From: Euryarchaeota archaeon Ods02
GTDB lineage: Archaea > Halobacteriota > Halobacteria > Halobacteriales > Halorutilaceae
Length of the DNA: 64,000 bases
Direction of reading: 5' to 3'
Assembly (NCBI GenBank): GCA_028751075.1
Contig: JAQZDA010000001.1
Location: 1 to 64,000, forward strand
In this document: positions 42,525 through 51,273 of the stretch, piece after piece
Layout of the letters: every line of letters starts with the position of its first letter
How positions within the stretch are numbered: position 1 is the stretch's first letter
Notes under the pieces: model-generated
What the model was told of the DNA's origin: nothing
Database searches by the model: none
What the model saw: only the letters and a program-made list of their open reading frames with translations
Translations under genes and position numbers: made by a program

Positions 42525-43495
42525 ACGGTCACCTTCAGTCTGTCGCCGATATCTTCTAGCGCCTGTACTCCGCGTACTTCGCCGCGATGTTGCGGTAGCG
42601 TAATTATCTCCAGATCCTTGAACATCTCCGTTGCCTCCTCGATAGTCGCTCGCTGGCTCTCCGCTCGCTCCACGCAGAACTCGCAGTCTTCGTCGACGTC
42701 CTCCATCACCTTGTTGATCACGACGGTGTTTGCGGGTACCTGTACCTTCGCGAGCCTCTGTATCAAACGTTCGGTCTCCAGGACCGCCATGGTCTCGGGG
42801 ATGGAGACGACGCGGAACTCGGTGTAGTCGGGGTCGCGTAGCCGTGCTCGCACTCGTTCGACGCGGGCTTTCATCTCCTCGAGCTGCTCGGTGGTGCTCG
42901 GTGTCTCTGCTTCTTCACCGCCGCCCAGTAGCCCTTTCACGCTGTCGACGACGCCCTGTATCTGTCCTCGTATCCGCAGCAGGCGTCCTACCATGCTGTC
43001 GAGCACCTCGGGTAGCTCGAGGAGCTTGAGGGTGTGTCCGGTGGGGGCGGTGTCGAAGACTATGTAGTCCCATTCGTCGCTGTCCATGTACTCCATGAAC
43101 TTCAGCATCGCCGCTACCTCGTCGCTTCCGGGCGCGAGCAAGGCGTCGTCGAACAGTCCTCCCATGCTGACGCCCATCTCGTCGGCTGTCTCACCTAACC
43201 CGAGGTCGACGCCCATAACAGACTGGCCTTCGAGCTTCTCCGGGAGAGCCATGAACGTGGACCGATACTCCTCCATCGCCTGCTCGGGGTCTACCTCGAC
43301 GGCCCAGAGGTTCGGAAGGATCTCCTCGGGTTCGTTGGCTACCTCCACGTCGAATGAGTCGGAGAGAGAGTGTGCGGGATCCGTGCTTAAGACCAGGGTC
43401 TTCTCGCCGCGTTCCGCGAGCTCGAGTGCGGTAGCGGCTGCGCAGGTGGTCTTACCTACCCCGCCCTTGCCGCCGTACAACACGAACTTCGTCAT
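42521..43495 (-). CDS. get3: Get3/ArsA-family ATPase
   Basis: A 324-aa deviant-Walker ATPase: GGKGGVGKTTCAA at the N-terminus, LSTDPAHSLSDSFD, VFDTAPTGHTLKLLELP, and a Cys271-x-x-Cys274 pair (DEDCEFCVERAESQ) matching the zinc-binding CxxC of Get3 dimers, which favours tail-anchored-protein targeting over arsenite transport. The predicted client-groove helices follow LLRIRGQIQGVVDS. It is the first gene of a unit with two CAP-domain surface proteins. Confidence 0.9.
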   Translation of the reverse strand: MTKFVLYGGKGGVGKTTCAAATALELAERGEKTLVLSTDPAHSLSDSFDVEVANEPEEILPNLWAVEVDPEQAMEEYRSTFMALPEKLEGQSVMGVDLGLGETADEMGVSMGGLFDDALLAPGSDEVAAMLKFMEYMDSDEWDYIVFDTAPTGHTLKLLELPEVLDSMVGRLLRIRGQIQGVVDSVKGLLGGGEEAETPSTTEQLEEMKARVERVRARLRDPDYTEFRVVSIPETMAVLETERLIQRLAKVQVPANTVVINKVMEDVDEDCEFCVERAESQRATIEEATEMFKDLEIITLPQHRGEVRGVQALEDIGDRLKVTV

Positions 43496-43588
43496 CTACT
43501 GACAGTATCTCGCGACCGCTAAAGAACCTTGTGCGTAAGACGTATCAACATCCGGAATATGCGGAACTCTTAGATGGATGGCGGAGGT

Positions 43589-44227
43589 CTAAGGTGTTAT
43601 GGTTAACCCCCGGAGGTTGCTCCAGTCGGCGGAGCGTTCCACGCGGTTCACCAGAGCCGTAGGACCGAGCTCCAGGAGGACGACGTCGCTCATGTCGCAG
43701 GCGCCCCTGAGGTAGTCGTCCGCGTCCAGCGCGACCAGACACATGTTGATCTGGGCGCCGAAAGCCTCCCCGAACCGTTCACGTTGGTACAGCAGGCTGC
43801 CGAGTCCCCGGAGCGAGTTGGTGTCGATGGCGGCTTCGACGAGGAGGAACTCGTTGTCGTCTTCGCTCTGGAACACGAGGTCGACGCCGTCCTCGCTGTG
43901 GGTCTCCATGTACTCCCATCTTTCGTCGAACGCGACGTCGGGGTACTTCTTGATGAGGGATTTCACCTCGTCTTCGTCGAGGATATGGCTGTCGATGCTG
44001 CTGAACCGTTCTACGAGACGGGAGAGAGCGACGCTTTCGAGCTCGACGCCGCGGCCCCTGAGCTCGGACAGCAGGTCCTCGAAGCCCTTGTGGGTGACGC
44101 GCTGGTCGTCGCTCTCGACGAACGCACTGCTCTCGTCCGCCCAGAGCTTGTAGGCTTCGATGGCTTCCTCCAGAGTTATCGAGGAGCGGTCGTTGACGGG
44201 GTTGCCGAGGTGGCAGGCATCGTTCAT
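43589..44227 (-). CDS. Unassigned protein with degenerate PD-(D/E)xK-like region
   Basis: A 212-aa soluble protein. The C-terminal half has the layout of a restriction-like nuclease core, GVDLVFQSEDDNEFLLVEAA: Asp116, then Glu131, but Ala instead of the catalytic Lys (EAA for ExK), followed by SLRGLGSLLYQRERFGEAFG. If the match is right the enzyme is probably inactive. The N-terminal half is helical and unassigned. It is divergent from the UDG-like gene with one shared TATA box. Confidence 0.55.
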   Translation of the reverse strand: MNDACHLGNPVNDRSSITLEEAIEAYKLWADESSAFVESDDQRVTHKGFEDLLSELRGRGVELESVALSRLVERFSSIDSHILDEDEVKSLIKKYPDVAFDERWEYMETHSEDGVDLVFQSEDDNEFLLVEAAIDTNSLRGLGSLLYQRERFGEAFGAQINMCLVALDADDYLRGACDMSDVVLLELGPTALVNRVERSADWSNLRGLTITP

Positions 44228-44250
44228 CGCGGTGGGGTAGAGCCGGAGAG

Positions 44251-44260
44251 TCTAAATACG
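44251..44260. promoter_or_regulatory. Single TATA box shared by two divergent genes
   Basis: TCTAAATACG is the only AT-rich element in the 54-bp gap. Its centre is 28 nt from the minus-strand ATG (44227) and 27 nt from the plus-strand GTG (44282), the leaderless spacing in both directions. Confidence 0.6.
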
Positions 44261-44281
44261 TTCTGGCGGACTGTATGACGT

Positions 44282-44836
44282 GTGAACGCCAGAAGCGATA
44301 TCGAGGAGCTCAGGCAGGAGGTGAGGCGCTGTACGCGCTGCAGGTTGAGCGACAACCGCACCCACGCCGTACCCAACGCAGGCGACCCCGACGCCGACTT
44401 CCTGTTCGTCGGTAAGATGGTAGGGTATCAGGACGATCAGGTCGGTCAACCGTACCAGGGGGAGGCGGGGAAGCAGCTCGACGACGCGTTAGACGCAGTC
44501 GACCTCACACGGGAAGACATTTTCCTCACGAACCTCACGCGGTGTTATCCGCCGGAGAGCCGCGACCCGAAGACGGACGAGCTCGACCGGTGCGCGGACT
44601 ACTTCGAACGCGAGCTAAGGATAGTGGAGCCCGAGGTCATCGTTGCGCTCGGTAAGCTGCCAGCCGAGCGGCTGCTGGGGCGGTCCGTCGAGGTGGAGGG
44701 GGAGCACGGGGAGGTGTACACCTACAGCTCGCTGACGTACAGCTGCCGGCTTCTGGTTACGTACAACGTCGGTGCTGCGATGTACGACGACTCCGTCCGT
44801 GGTGTAATCGCCGACGACCTGAGTAATGTCGTCTGA
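44282..44836 (+). CDS. Divergent family-4-like uracil-DNA glycosylase
   Basis: A 184-aa protein from a leaderless GTG. The four iron-sulfur cysteines of family 4 UDGs are present (Cys17, Cys20, Cys88, Cys104), as are the frame AGKQLDDALDAVDL, TNLTRCYPPESRDPKTDEL and EPEVIVALGKLPAERLLG. The catalytic first motif, usually GEAPG, reads GKMVG, and the C-terminal HPS-type motif is absent (TYNVGAAM). The fold is clear but uracil-excision activity is doubtful. Confidence 0.8.
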   Translation: MNARSDIEELRQEVRRCTRCRLSDNRTHAVPNAGDPDADFLFVGKMVGYQDDQVGQPYQGEAGKQLDDALDAVDLTREDIFLTNLTRCYPPESRDPKTDELDRCADYFERELRIVEPEVIVALGKLPAERLLGRSVEVEGEHGEVYTYSSLTYSCRLLVTYNVGAAMYDDSVRGVIADDLSNVV

Positions 44837-44954
44837 TGTCGCCGTTCGACGGCGTCATCGTCGACGGCATGCGTTCCGTCGTCTGACCCTCAGGCGGGAA
44901 CCGGCTTCCATCCCGAACATACTATTAAGTCGGAGCGTTTGAGTATGCACAGAG

Positions 44955-45542
44955 ATGTCCGTGAGCCTCTCCGAGAACGAGGAGAAAGCCGTCGACTTCA
45001 TCGAGAACGCGGATACGGCGTATCAGAGCGAGCTCTGGAAGGAGCTCGACGTGACGAGCCGGACGGGCAGCCGGATAGCTAAGAGGCTCGAGGAGAAAGG
45101 CGTCATCGAACGCGAACGCACGACGTACGAGGGTAACAAGACCTACGAGCTCCATATTGCGGGTGAAGCCGACGACGAGGAACCGGAGGAGCCGGAGGCG
45201 AGCGCGGAGGAGCTCGAGGAGGACGAACGCCGGGCGTTGAACCTCGTGCGGTCCACCGGCGGCATCTACCAGAGCGAACTGTGGAAGGAGCTCGACGTCA
45301 GCAGCCGGCAGGGCAGCCGGATCTCGAAGAAGCTCGCGGACAGCGGCTTCATCGAGCGCGAGCAGGAGGTCCACGAAGGCAACCGCACCTACTACCTCAC
45401 GCCGCTGGTGGAGCGCCTGGACTACTCGCTATTGGTCGCCGGTAACATGATATCGCCGTTCGTCGGCGAGGAGCAACCCGACCACCTGAGCGGGAGCTTC
45501 ACCGAGTGGGTTTACGAGCTCGCACACGACCAGGAGGAATGA
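44955..45542 (+). CDS. Transcription regulator with two tandem winged-helix domains
   Basis: A 195-aa protein with an internal duplication: residues about 5-63 and 87-150 each hold the same winged helix, with near-identical cores YQSELWKELDVTSRTGSRI and YQSELWKELDVSSRQGSRI. They are joined by an acidic linker. A C-terminal segment of about 45 residues ends in an acidic tail. Fused pairs of MarR/TrmB-like wings are known in haloarchaea; targets unknown. An AT-rich TACTATTAAG box lies near -28. Confidence 0.82.
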   Translation: MSVSLSENEEKAVDFIENADTAYQSELWKELDVTSRTGSRIAKRLEEKGVIERERTTYEGNKTYELHIAGEADDEEPEEPEASAEELEEDERRALNLVRSTGGIYQSELWKELDVSSRQGSRISKKLADSGFIEREQEVHEGNRTYYLTPLVERLDYSLLVAGNMISPFVGEEQPDHLSGSFTEWVYELAHDQEE

Positions 45543-45577
45543 GCTAGCTGGTGCGAACTATCTGGTGCCGCTTGTTT

Positions 45578-46228
45578 TCATCCGACAACATCTAGGAGGT
45601 CTTCCAGGCCTTCGAGGTCGTATGTAGGCTGTTTCTCCGGCTCGAGGTCGCTGTTGTGGCTGCGTCGGACGAGCGCGCTGTGGACGCCGGCGCGGCTGGC
45701 GGCGACGATGTCCTTCTCCCGGTCACCGACGTACAGTGCGGAGGCTGCGTCGATGGTGTCGAGAGTCTGTTTAAGCAGATGCGGCGAGGGTTTCTTCCTC
45801 TGTAGGTCTTCGACTTTGGGTCCGCGGGCGCGTACGTCTTCGAACCTGCTGCGGAACCCCAGTCCTTCGACGACGTGTTCGACGGTCGGCTGCTGGTTGT
45901 TGCTGACGACTGCGAGCCTGTGGCCATCGAGCCTGTGGACGACGTCTACGTCGGGGTAAGGGTTCTTGCCGCCGTCCTCGAACTCCCGGGTCTGAGCCTC
46001 GTTTATCTCTGTCTCCCGCACACGCCAGAACTCCCGTGTGTCGAGGCCGTGTCTGCGGCATAGCTCTTCCACGGTGTCCTGGTCGACGTCAAACATAGCG
46101 TCGAAGTCCTCCTCCGTGGCTTCGACGCCGAACTCGTCGAAGGCTCTGTCGATGGCTCGGCGGGCGGCGTCGTAGCTCGTGGGTTCCACAAGCACGCCGT
46201 CCATGTCGAAGACCACGGCGTCGTACAT
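45578..46228 (-). CDS. HAD-superfamily phosphatase (phosphoglycolate phosphatase-like)
   Basis: A 216-aa HAD hydrolase with motif I FDMDGVLVEPT, a helical C1 cap, motif II VVSNNQQPTVEHV, Lys near RKKPSPHLLKQ and motif IV VGDREKDIVAASRAG. The substrate is unknown; beta-phosphoglucomutase- and phosphoglycolate-type relatives share this layout. A GATAAAA box centred 28 nt before the ATG implies a leaderless transcript. Confidence 0.87.
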   Translation of the reverse strand: MYDAVVFDMDGVLVEPTSYDAARRAIDRAFDEFGVEATEEDFDAMFDVDQDTVEELCRRHGLDTREFWRVRETEINEAQTREFEDGGKNPYPDVDVVHRLDGHRLAVVSNNQQPTVEHVVEGLGFRSRFEDVRARGPKVEDLQRKKPSPHLLKQTLDTIDAASALYVGDREKDIVAASRAGVHSALVRRSHNSDLEPEKQPTYDLEGLEDLLDVVG

Positions 46229-46280
46229 ACATCTAGATGTAAAGCGTCCTACTGATAAAACCCCGACGGTGGAAACCGAA

Positions 46281-46290
46281 GATACAAAAT
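46281..46290 (+). promoter_or_regulatory. TATA box of tRNA-Val
   Basis: GATACAAAAT centred about 30 nt upstream of the tRNA 5' end. Confidence 0.5.
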
Positions 46291-46315
46291 CGACGGGCTC
46301 GAACCCCTTGTCGCA

Positions 46316-46389
46316 GGGTCGGTGGTCTAGTTGGCTATGACACCGCCTTCACACGGCGGAGATCCGCGGTTCGAAACCGCGCCGACCCA
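46316..46389 (+). tRNA. tRNA-Val (anticodon CAC), no intron
   Basis: A complete 74-nt cloverleaf: acceptor GGGTCGG pairs with CCGACCC, anticodon stem CCGCC/GGCGG with loop TTCACAC, T-arm CGCGG-TTCGAAA-CCGCG, discriminator A. CCA is not encoded. The 3' end and flank are partly duplicated downstream. Confidence 0.95.
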
Positions 46390-46412
46390 CTTCGTCCGAA
46401 CTGGAGACGGAG

Positions 46413-46443
46413 GAGGCATGCTCCACTTCGTTTCGCATGCCTC
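46413..46443. terminator. Hairpin downstream of tRNA-Val
   Basis: GAGGCATGC (46413-46421) pairs with GCATGCCTC (46435-46443) around a 13-nt loop, 24 nt after the tRNA. It could aid termination or 3' processing; no T-tract follows. Confidence 0.4.
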
Positions 46444-46522
46444 TGCAGGGCTTCTTCACCCGGCGTCTAGAGCCATGTGACCGGAGGGAGCATGGTTCCT
46501 GATGATCGATCTTTCTGAAGGT

Positions 46523-46629
46523 CGGTTCGAAACCGCGTCGTTCTCAGAACCGCGTAGCGGTTCTGTGAGCCAGTGAATCTCCGATTCACGTGACCCATCC
46601 ACTTCATCCGAACTTGGGGACGGAGCAGG
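46523..46629. repeat. Split partial duplicate of tRNA-Val 3' end
   Basis: CGGTTCGAAACCGCG at 46523-46537 repeats tRNA positions 46367-46381. After about 52 bp, GACCCATCCACTTCATCCGAAC (from 46592) resembles the native 3' end and flank GACCCACTTCGTCCGAAC from 46384. The 52 bp between hold two hairpins, CAGAACCGC/GCGGTTCTG (46545-46565) and GTGAATC/GATTCAC (46573-46589). Confidence 0.65.
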
Positions 46630-46727
46630 TGGGTTCGTGGGTTTCCGTGGTTTTCCTGACATGTTCGGCGTTTTCTTCCGGTGTTCACCCGAAGACGTAT
46701 CTTACTCCGGTGCTTTGGATTCTACAG

Positions 46728-47015
46728 ATGAAATCCGTCGAAGCCATCAAGTCGAGGGAGATCGAGCTACCTCCGGAGCTTTCGAAGGAGGACCTCCGGA
46801 AGACCGTCGTCGAGCTCAAGGACGAGCTGTGCGGGCGTCGTATCGCGGAGGAGGTCGTGGTTCCGTACCTGATCGCAAGCCCCGACCACGGGGACGGCGA
46901 CATCCAGGCGCTCGAGAAGGTGTTGAAGGAGGAGTTCGAAGGCTCCGACCTCTGCGTGGAGACCCGTGCGCCGGAGTGCAGCCGGCTGCGCGGCGGCTGC
47001 AGGGGAGAACCCTGA
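46728..47015 (+). CDS. Small uncharacterised protein, Cys-rich C-terminus
   Basis: A 95-aa protein: MKSVEAIKSREIELPPEL, a helical acidic middle, and an end with four Cys in total (DELCGRR, DLCVET, PECSRLRGGCRG). A metal site or disulfide is possible. A TATCTTACT box about 28 nt upstream supports this ATG. No family recognised. Confidence 0.6.
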   Translation: MKSVEAIKSREIELPPELSKEDLRKTVVELKDELCGRRIAEEVVVPYLIASPDHGDGDIQALEKVLKEEFEGSDLCVETRAPECSRLRGGCRGEP

Positions 47016-47036
47016 GCGCGGGCTCCGGCTGAAGTT

Positions 47037-48290
47037 CTACGGCCACATGCCGCGTTCGCTGTAGGCGATGGCGAGGCGTTCGAGGGCGACGGCGTAGGAG
47101 GCGTCACGCCAGCTGACGTCTTCGAGCTCGTCTTTCTTCGTGACGACGTCGTCCCAGGAGCTGTTCATCTCCTTCTCCAGCTCCTCCATCACCTTGTCCT
47201 TCGGCCACTTCCGTTGGTTGCGGCCGTGCAGCCATTCGAAGTACGACGCGGTGACGCCGCCGGCGTTCGCGAGTATGTCGGGGACGACGTCGACGTCGCG
47301 TTCGTAGAGGATGTCGTCGGCTTCCCCCGTCGTGGGTCCGTTCGCGCCTTCGACGACGAGCTCCGCCTGCACGTCGTCGGCGTTGTCCGCCGTCAGGACT
47401 CCGCCGATGGCGGCGGGTACGAGCACGTCGACGTCTAGCGTCAATAGCTCCTCGTTCGAGATCGTGTCGGCGCTGTAGCTGGTGACGGCGCCGGGCTCCT
47501 CCTCGTACGACGGTATCTCGTGGGTGGGTAGGCCGTCGGGGTCGTAGACTCCGCCTTCTGCGTCGCTGACGGCGACCACCGATGCGCCTGCGTCGTCGAG
47601 GTGGCGGGCGGCGTTCGCTCCGACGCTGCCGAAACCCTGGACGGCGACGGTGGCGTCTTCGACTTCTCGGTCGAGGTGTTCGAGCGCCCGCTGCGCGACG
47701 ATGGACGCCCCCACCCCCGGTGACTCCTCCCGTCCGTGGACGCCGCCGACGTCGGGGGACTTACCGGTGACGATGCCGCGGACGGTCTCGTCCTCGTAGA
47801 CGCTGTAGGTGTCCATCATCCACGACATCGTCCGAGCACCGGTTCCCATGTCGGGTGCGGGTATGTCGAAGTTGACGCCGATGTACCGGCGGATGCTCTT
47901 CGTGAACCTCCGGGTGAGGCGTTCGTGTTCCGCGTCGCTGAGGCCGTGGGGATCGACGGCGACACCGCCTTTCGCACCGCCGAACGGAACGTCCGCGACC
48001 GCGCACTTGAACGTCATCCACATGCCGAGCCCCGTGCACTCCTCCTCCGTCACGTGTGAGGAGTACCTGAGTCCGCCCTTGTAGGGGCCGCGGACGTCGT
48101 CGTGCTGTACCCGGTATCCCTCCAGCATCTCGACCTCGCCGCTGTCGCGTTTCAACGGCATCGTCACCTTGTGAGAACGCTGCGGATGCTTCAGCCTCTG
48201 CAGTATCGTAGGGTCGATGTCGACGAGATCTGCGGCGTGTTCGAGCTGATGCACCGCTCGCTCCCTCGCCGTCTCTGGTTCCGAGGTCAT
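47037..48290 (-). CDS. gdhA: Glutamate dehydrogenase
   Basis: A 417-aa hexameric-type Glu dehydrogenase interconverting glutamate and 2-oxoglutarate plus ammonium. Signatures: [28 protein letters not shown] with the catalytic Lys region, [35 protein letters not shown] for NAD(P) binding, and [12 protein letters not shown]. The ATG at 48290 ([13 protein letters not shown]) gives standard length; upstream sequence is not protein-like. A GTTTAATCC box lies about 32 nt upstream. Confidence 0.95.
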   Translation of the reverse strand: MTSEPETARERAVHQLEHAADLVDIDPTILQRLKHPQRSHKVTMPLKRDSGEVEMLEGYRVQHDDVRGPYKGGLRYSSHVTEEECTGLGMWMTFKCAVADVPFGGAKGGVAVDPHGLSDAEHERLTRRFTKSIRRYIGVNFDIPAPDMGTGARTMSWMMDTYSVYEDETVRGIVTGKSPDVGGVHGREESPGVGASIVAQRALEHLDREVEDATVAVQGFGSVGANAARHLDDAGASVVAVSDAEGGVYDPDGLPTHEIPSYEEEPGAVTSYSADTISNEELLTLDVDVLVPAAIGGVLTADNADDVQAELVVEGANGPTTGEADDILYERDVDVVPDILANAGGVTASYFEWLHGRNQRKWPKDKVMEELEKEMNSSWDDVVTKKDELEDVSWRDASYAVALERLAIAYSERGMWP

Positions 48291-48411
48291 ACCCCCTGTA
48301 CTTCGGCTGCCGATTGGATTAAACCACCGACCGGTAGACGTCACGCTCTCACAGCCGTAGATAGCTTTTTGGAAGCAGTTATGCGGCGCGAACTCCCCTT
48401 GACTGGATAAG

Positions 48412-49008
48412 ATGAACGCCCTGGGTTTCGTCGGAAGACATCCACTGTACGCCTCAGCGGCGCTCACCGTGGCGGCGTACGCGCTCGTGATAGGTACTTT
48501 CGCCGGCATCTTCACCTACCCCGACATCGGCCGAGGCGCAGTCGACGTGATGGCGCACGCGATAGCTGCGGTGAACAGTCTCGCGTTGCTCTGCATAGTA
48601 GCCGGAGTCTACTTCGTGAGAAAGGGGGAGCTGGTGCGGCACAGGAACCTGATGCTTGCTGCGACGGCGTTGATACTCTTGTTCCTCGTCATCTACCTGT
48701 TCCGCGTCGGAGGTGGAGGAACCAAGGTGTTCGAAGGCCCCGGCTTCGTCCGCAGCTACGTCTACCTGCCGATGCTCGCCGTCCACCTCGTCTTGTCTAT
48801 CGCAGCCGTCCCCCTGGTGATATACGCCGTTGTTCTCGGAGTGACGCGTCCGCTGGAGGAGGTCGGCGACACCCTGCATCCACGTGTCGGACAGGTGGCG
48901 GCGTTCGCCTGGGCGCTTAGCCTGTTCCTCGGCGTCGTCACGTACTTCATGTTGAACCACCTGTACGAGGCGGAGTTCCAACCGGCAGTCGTCGTACTGC
49001 CGCTGTAA
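48412..49008 (+). CDS. DUF420 membrane protein
   Basis: A 198-aa protein with about six hydrophobic helices, matching DUF420 (YozB-like): [56 protein letters not shown] and [19 protein letters not shown]. Conserved His residues may bind heme. DUF420 genes often accompany heme-copper oxidase assembly genes, as here with ctaA and ctaB about 4 kb away. Confidence 0.82.
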   Translation: MNALGFVGRHPLYASAALTVAAYALVIGTFAGIFTYPDIGRGAVDVMAHAIAAVNSLALLCIVAGVYFVRKGELVRHRNLMLAATALILLFLVIYLFRVGGGGTKVFEGPGFVRSYVYLPMLAVHLVLSIAAVPLVIYAVVLGVTRPLEEVGDTLHPRVGQVAAFAWALSLFLGVVTYFMLNHLYEAEFQPAVVVLPL

Positions 49009-49064
49009 GCCGGAAGAAGGTTTTTTAACGCTGGATGCGTCTGAAAACACGAAGGACTCCCTAG

Positions 49065-50498
49065 ATGACGGACGAACCCCGGGTCAGCAGGACGTCGGCG
49101 GTCCGCCGACTGGTAGCCGTCTGCATCCGGTTGACTCCGCTTCTGTTCGCCTTCCTCCGCGACCGGAGGAAGTGGCTGTTCTTCGGAGGACGGAGAGAGG
49201 TGGACGCAGAAACCCGTCGGAGGCGGGGGAGGTACCTGCACGACGCCTTCGTGGATTTAGGACCGACGTATATCAAACTGGGTCAGGCGCTGTCGACGCG
49301 TTCCGACGCCCTGCCGCCGGAGTACACGGACGAGCTGGAGAAGCTTCAGGACAAGGTGCCGCCGGCACCCTGGAGCGACGTCGTACGTATATTTCGGGAG
49401 GATGTCGGCGAACCCGCTGACGTATTCGACTACATCGAAAGAGACCCGGTGAACTCCGCGAGCATCGGGCAGGTTTACAGAGCAGAGGTAGACGGCGACG
49501 TGCTCGCGGTGAAGGTACGGCGTCCAGACGTAGAGGACGTCGTTGCAGCGGATCTGGCTGCCTTGAGAGTCGTGGAACGCGTCAGCCAGCGGTTCCTCGA
49601 CGAAGCCGACAGCTACACCCTCACAAGGGTGATCGACCAGTTCGACGACGTCATCCACGAGGAACTGGACTACGGGCTCGAACGCCGGTCGATGGAGGAG
49701 ATACGCGGGAACTTCAGCGACGATGAAGAAGTCCACATACCACGCGTACAGGAGAAGCTCTCGGGTCCGAGGGTCACAACGATGGAGTACGTCGAAGGCG
49801 TGAAGATAACCGACGTACGCAGCTTGGGGGACGTCGAAGTCTCCAACGTAGTGAAGAAGCTCCAGAGGGCGTACGCGGAGATGGTGCTCGAACACGGCGT
49901 GTTCCACGCCGACCCCCACCCCGGAAATCTAGCGGTCGCCAGCGACGGCTCCCTCGTTCTCTACGACTTCGGCGCCGTCGGCAGGCTGTCGAAGGAGAAC
50001 CGCGACAACCTGTTCGAGTTCTACGACGCCCTCCGTGACGAGGACTACGACCGAATGGTCGCTGCGTTCGTAGACATGGGTATGCTGCCGGTCGACGTCG
50101 ACCGCAATGAGGTCGACCGGATGTTCCAGAGGATGCGGGAGGACCTCAAGGAGGAAGGTATCTCGGGTGAAGCCAGCAACATGGTCACTCTGGTGCAGGA
50201 GAACCTCCGCGGGAACCGCGTAACTGCGTCCAGGGAGCTGATGCTGCTGTTCCGCACCGTCGCCACCCTGGAAGCCGTCTGCAACCAGCTAGACGAGAGC
50301 TTCGACTTCAGCAGGGAGGCATACGTCTACGTCCTGAGGACGCGTTCCGAGGCGGTGGCTTCGGCGTTCGAGAGGATGCCAGAAGCCGTCGTCGAGCGTA
50401 TAGACCCCTCAACCGTGGAGTCGCTGAAACGACGCGCGGACGACGTCGCAAGCTACTTCGAAGAGCTAGCTGGGGATATAGCCAGCGCAGACGGATAG
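49065..50498 (+). CDS. ABC1/UbiB atypical kinase, canonical KxGQ
   Basis: A 477-aa ABC1/AarF kinase: YIKLGQALSTRSDALPPEY with intact KxGQ, NSASIGQVYRA, VFHADPHPGNLAV and VLYDFGAVG (DFG). It lacks the C-terminal transmembrane pair of the paralog at 35483-37171. Family members support quinone or isoprenoid lipid metabolism, which fits its place among cytochrome-oxidase assembly genes. A GGTTTTTTAACG element lies about 40 nt upstream. Confidence 0.92.
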   Translation: MTDEPRVSRTSAVRRLVAVCIRLTPLLFAFLRDRRKWLFFGGRREVDAETRRRRGRYLHDAFVDLGPTYIKLGQALSTRSDALPPEYTDELEKLQDKVPPAPWSDVVRIFREDVGEPADVFDYIERDPVNSASIGQVYRAEVDGDVLAVKVRRPDVEDVVAADLAALRVVERVSQRFLDEADSYTLTRVIDQFDDVIHEELDYGLERRSMEEIRGNFSDDEEVHIPRVQEKLSGPRVTTMEYVEGVKITDVRSLGDVEVSNVVKKLQRAYAEMVLEHGVFHADPHPGNLAVASDGSLVLYDFGAVGRLSKENRDNLFEFYDALRDEDYDRMVAAFVDMGMLPVDVDRNEVDRMFQRMREDLKEEGISGEASNMVTLVQENLRGNRVTASRELMLLFRTVATLEAVCNQLDESFDFSREAYVYVLRTRSEAVASAFERMPEAVVERIDPSTVESLKRRADDVASYFEELAGDIASADG

Positions 50499-50532
50499 AC
50501 GACCCAGCGTAGTATTCCGTGTACCGTCGAAT

Positions 50533-51273
50533 TCAGCTACGCCAGGGCAACAAGGCGACAGCGGCGACGAAGCCAGCGACCGCGCAGACTACTACTATCG
50601 CGAGGTCGAAACCCCATCCACCGGACTCTAACGTCGCAGCTCGGAACCCCCGTGAGAAGTACGTCAGCGGCAGAAGCTCGACGACGGGTGAGACGTACCA
50701 GGGAAGCGCCTCGGGTTCGATGAAGGTGTCTCCGAGGAACAGCATCGGGAACCCGACTCCGTTGCTCATCGCGATTGCGCCGTCCTCGCTGCCGGTCACC
50801 CGTCCGATTACGACGCCGAGGCCGCAGAAAGCCACGACGGCGAACAACACGAATGCCGCTGCCGCCGGCGAGAACGCCAGCTCGACACCTGCAGCAGCTA
50901 CCGTTACGGCTACGATGACTGCGGATGCCGCGGCGATTAACGCGAAGTTCACGATGGTGTGCGCGAGAAACCAGTCGGTGCGCGACAGAGGCGTCGTAGC
51001 TAGCTTCTCGAACCGCCTGTGGTCGCGGCCCCGCGCCACCGTGCTCGACAGCCTTGAAAGCGGCGTAAGGAGGACGACGAACGCGAGGTAGCCCGGGAGG
51101 TAGTGCGTCTGGCTTCGGGCGAACAGGTCGCCCTCCGCCTCCACCACCCAGGCGAACAGCGCGACGAGGATGACGGGGAAGACGAAGGTGAAGAACACGG
51201 CGGCGGGTTTACGTGTGAAGGACTTCATCTCCGCCTTCATCTCCGCCGAGACCCTTCGAACTCGGTCTTTCAT
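50533..51273 (-). CDS. ABC-2 type transporter permease
   Basis: A 246-aa six-helix permease (AEMKSFTRKPAAVFFTFVFPVILVAL at the N-terminus, LSSTVARGRDHRRFEKLATTPL, SYFSRGFRA-like end). It overlaps the ATPase gene by 4 nt. Located directly downstream of ctaB, so the pair may export a factor needed for oxidase biogenesis (inference from context). Confidence 0.9.
   Translation of the reverse strand: MKDRVRRVSAEMKAEMKSFTRKPAAVFFTFVFPVILVALFAWVVEAEGDLFARSQTHYLPGYLAFVVLLTPLSRLSSTVARGRDHRRFEKLATTPLSRTDWFLAHTIVNFALIAAASAVIVAVTVAAAGVELAFSPAAAAFVLFAVVAFCGLGVVIGRVTGSEDGAIAMSNGVGFPMLFLGDTFIEPEALPWYVSPVVELLPLTYFSRGFRAATLESGGWGFDLAIVVVCAVAGFVAAVALLPWRS

Larger units (their letters stand above)
46390..46727. 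other. 338-bp gene-free region with tRNA-derived duplication and hairpins
   Basis: No credible ORF. It contains a 15-bp exact repeat of the T-arm (46523-46537), a diverged repeat of the tRNA 3' end and flank (46590-46629), and three hairpins. See the separate entries. Confidence 0.7.
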
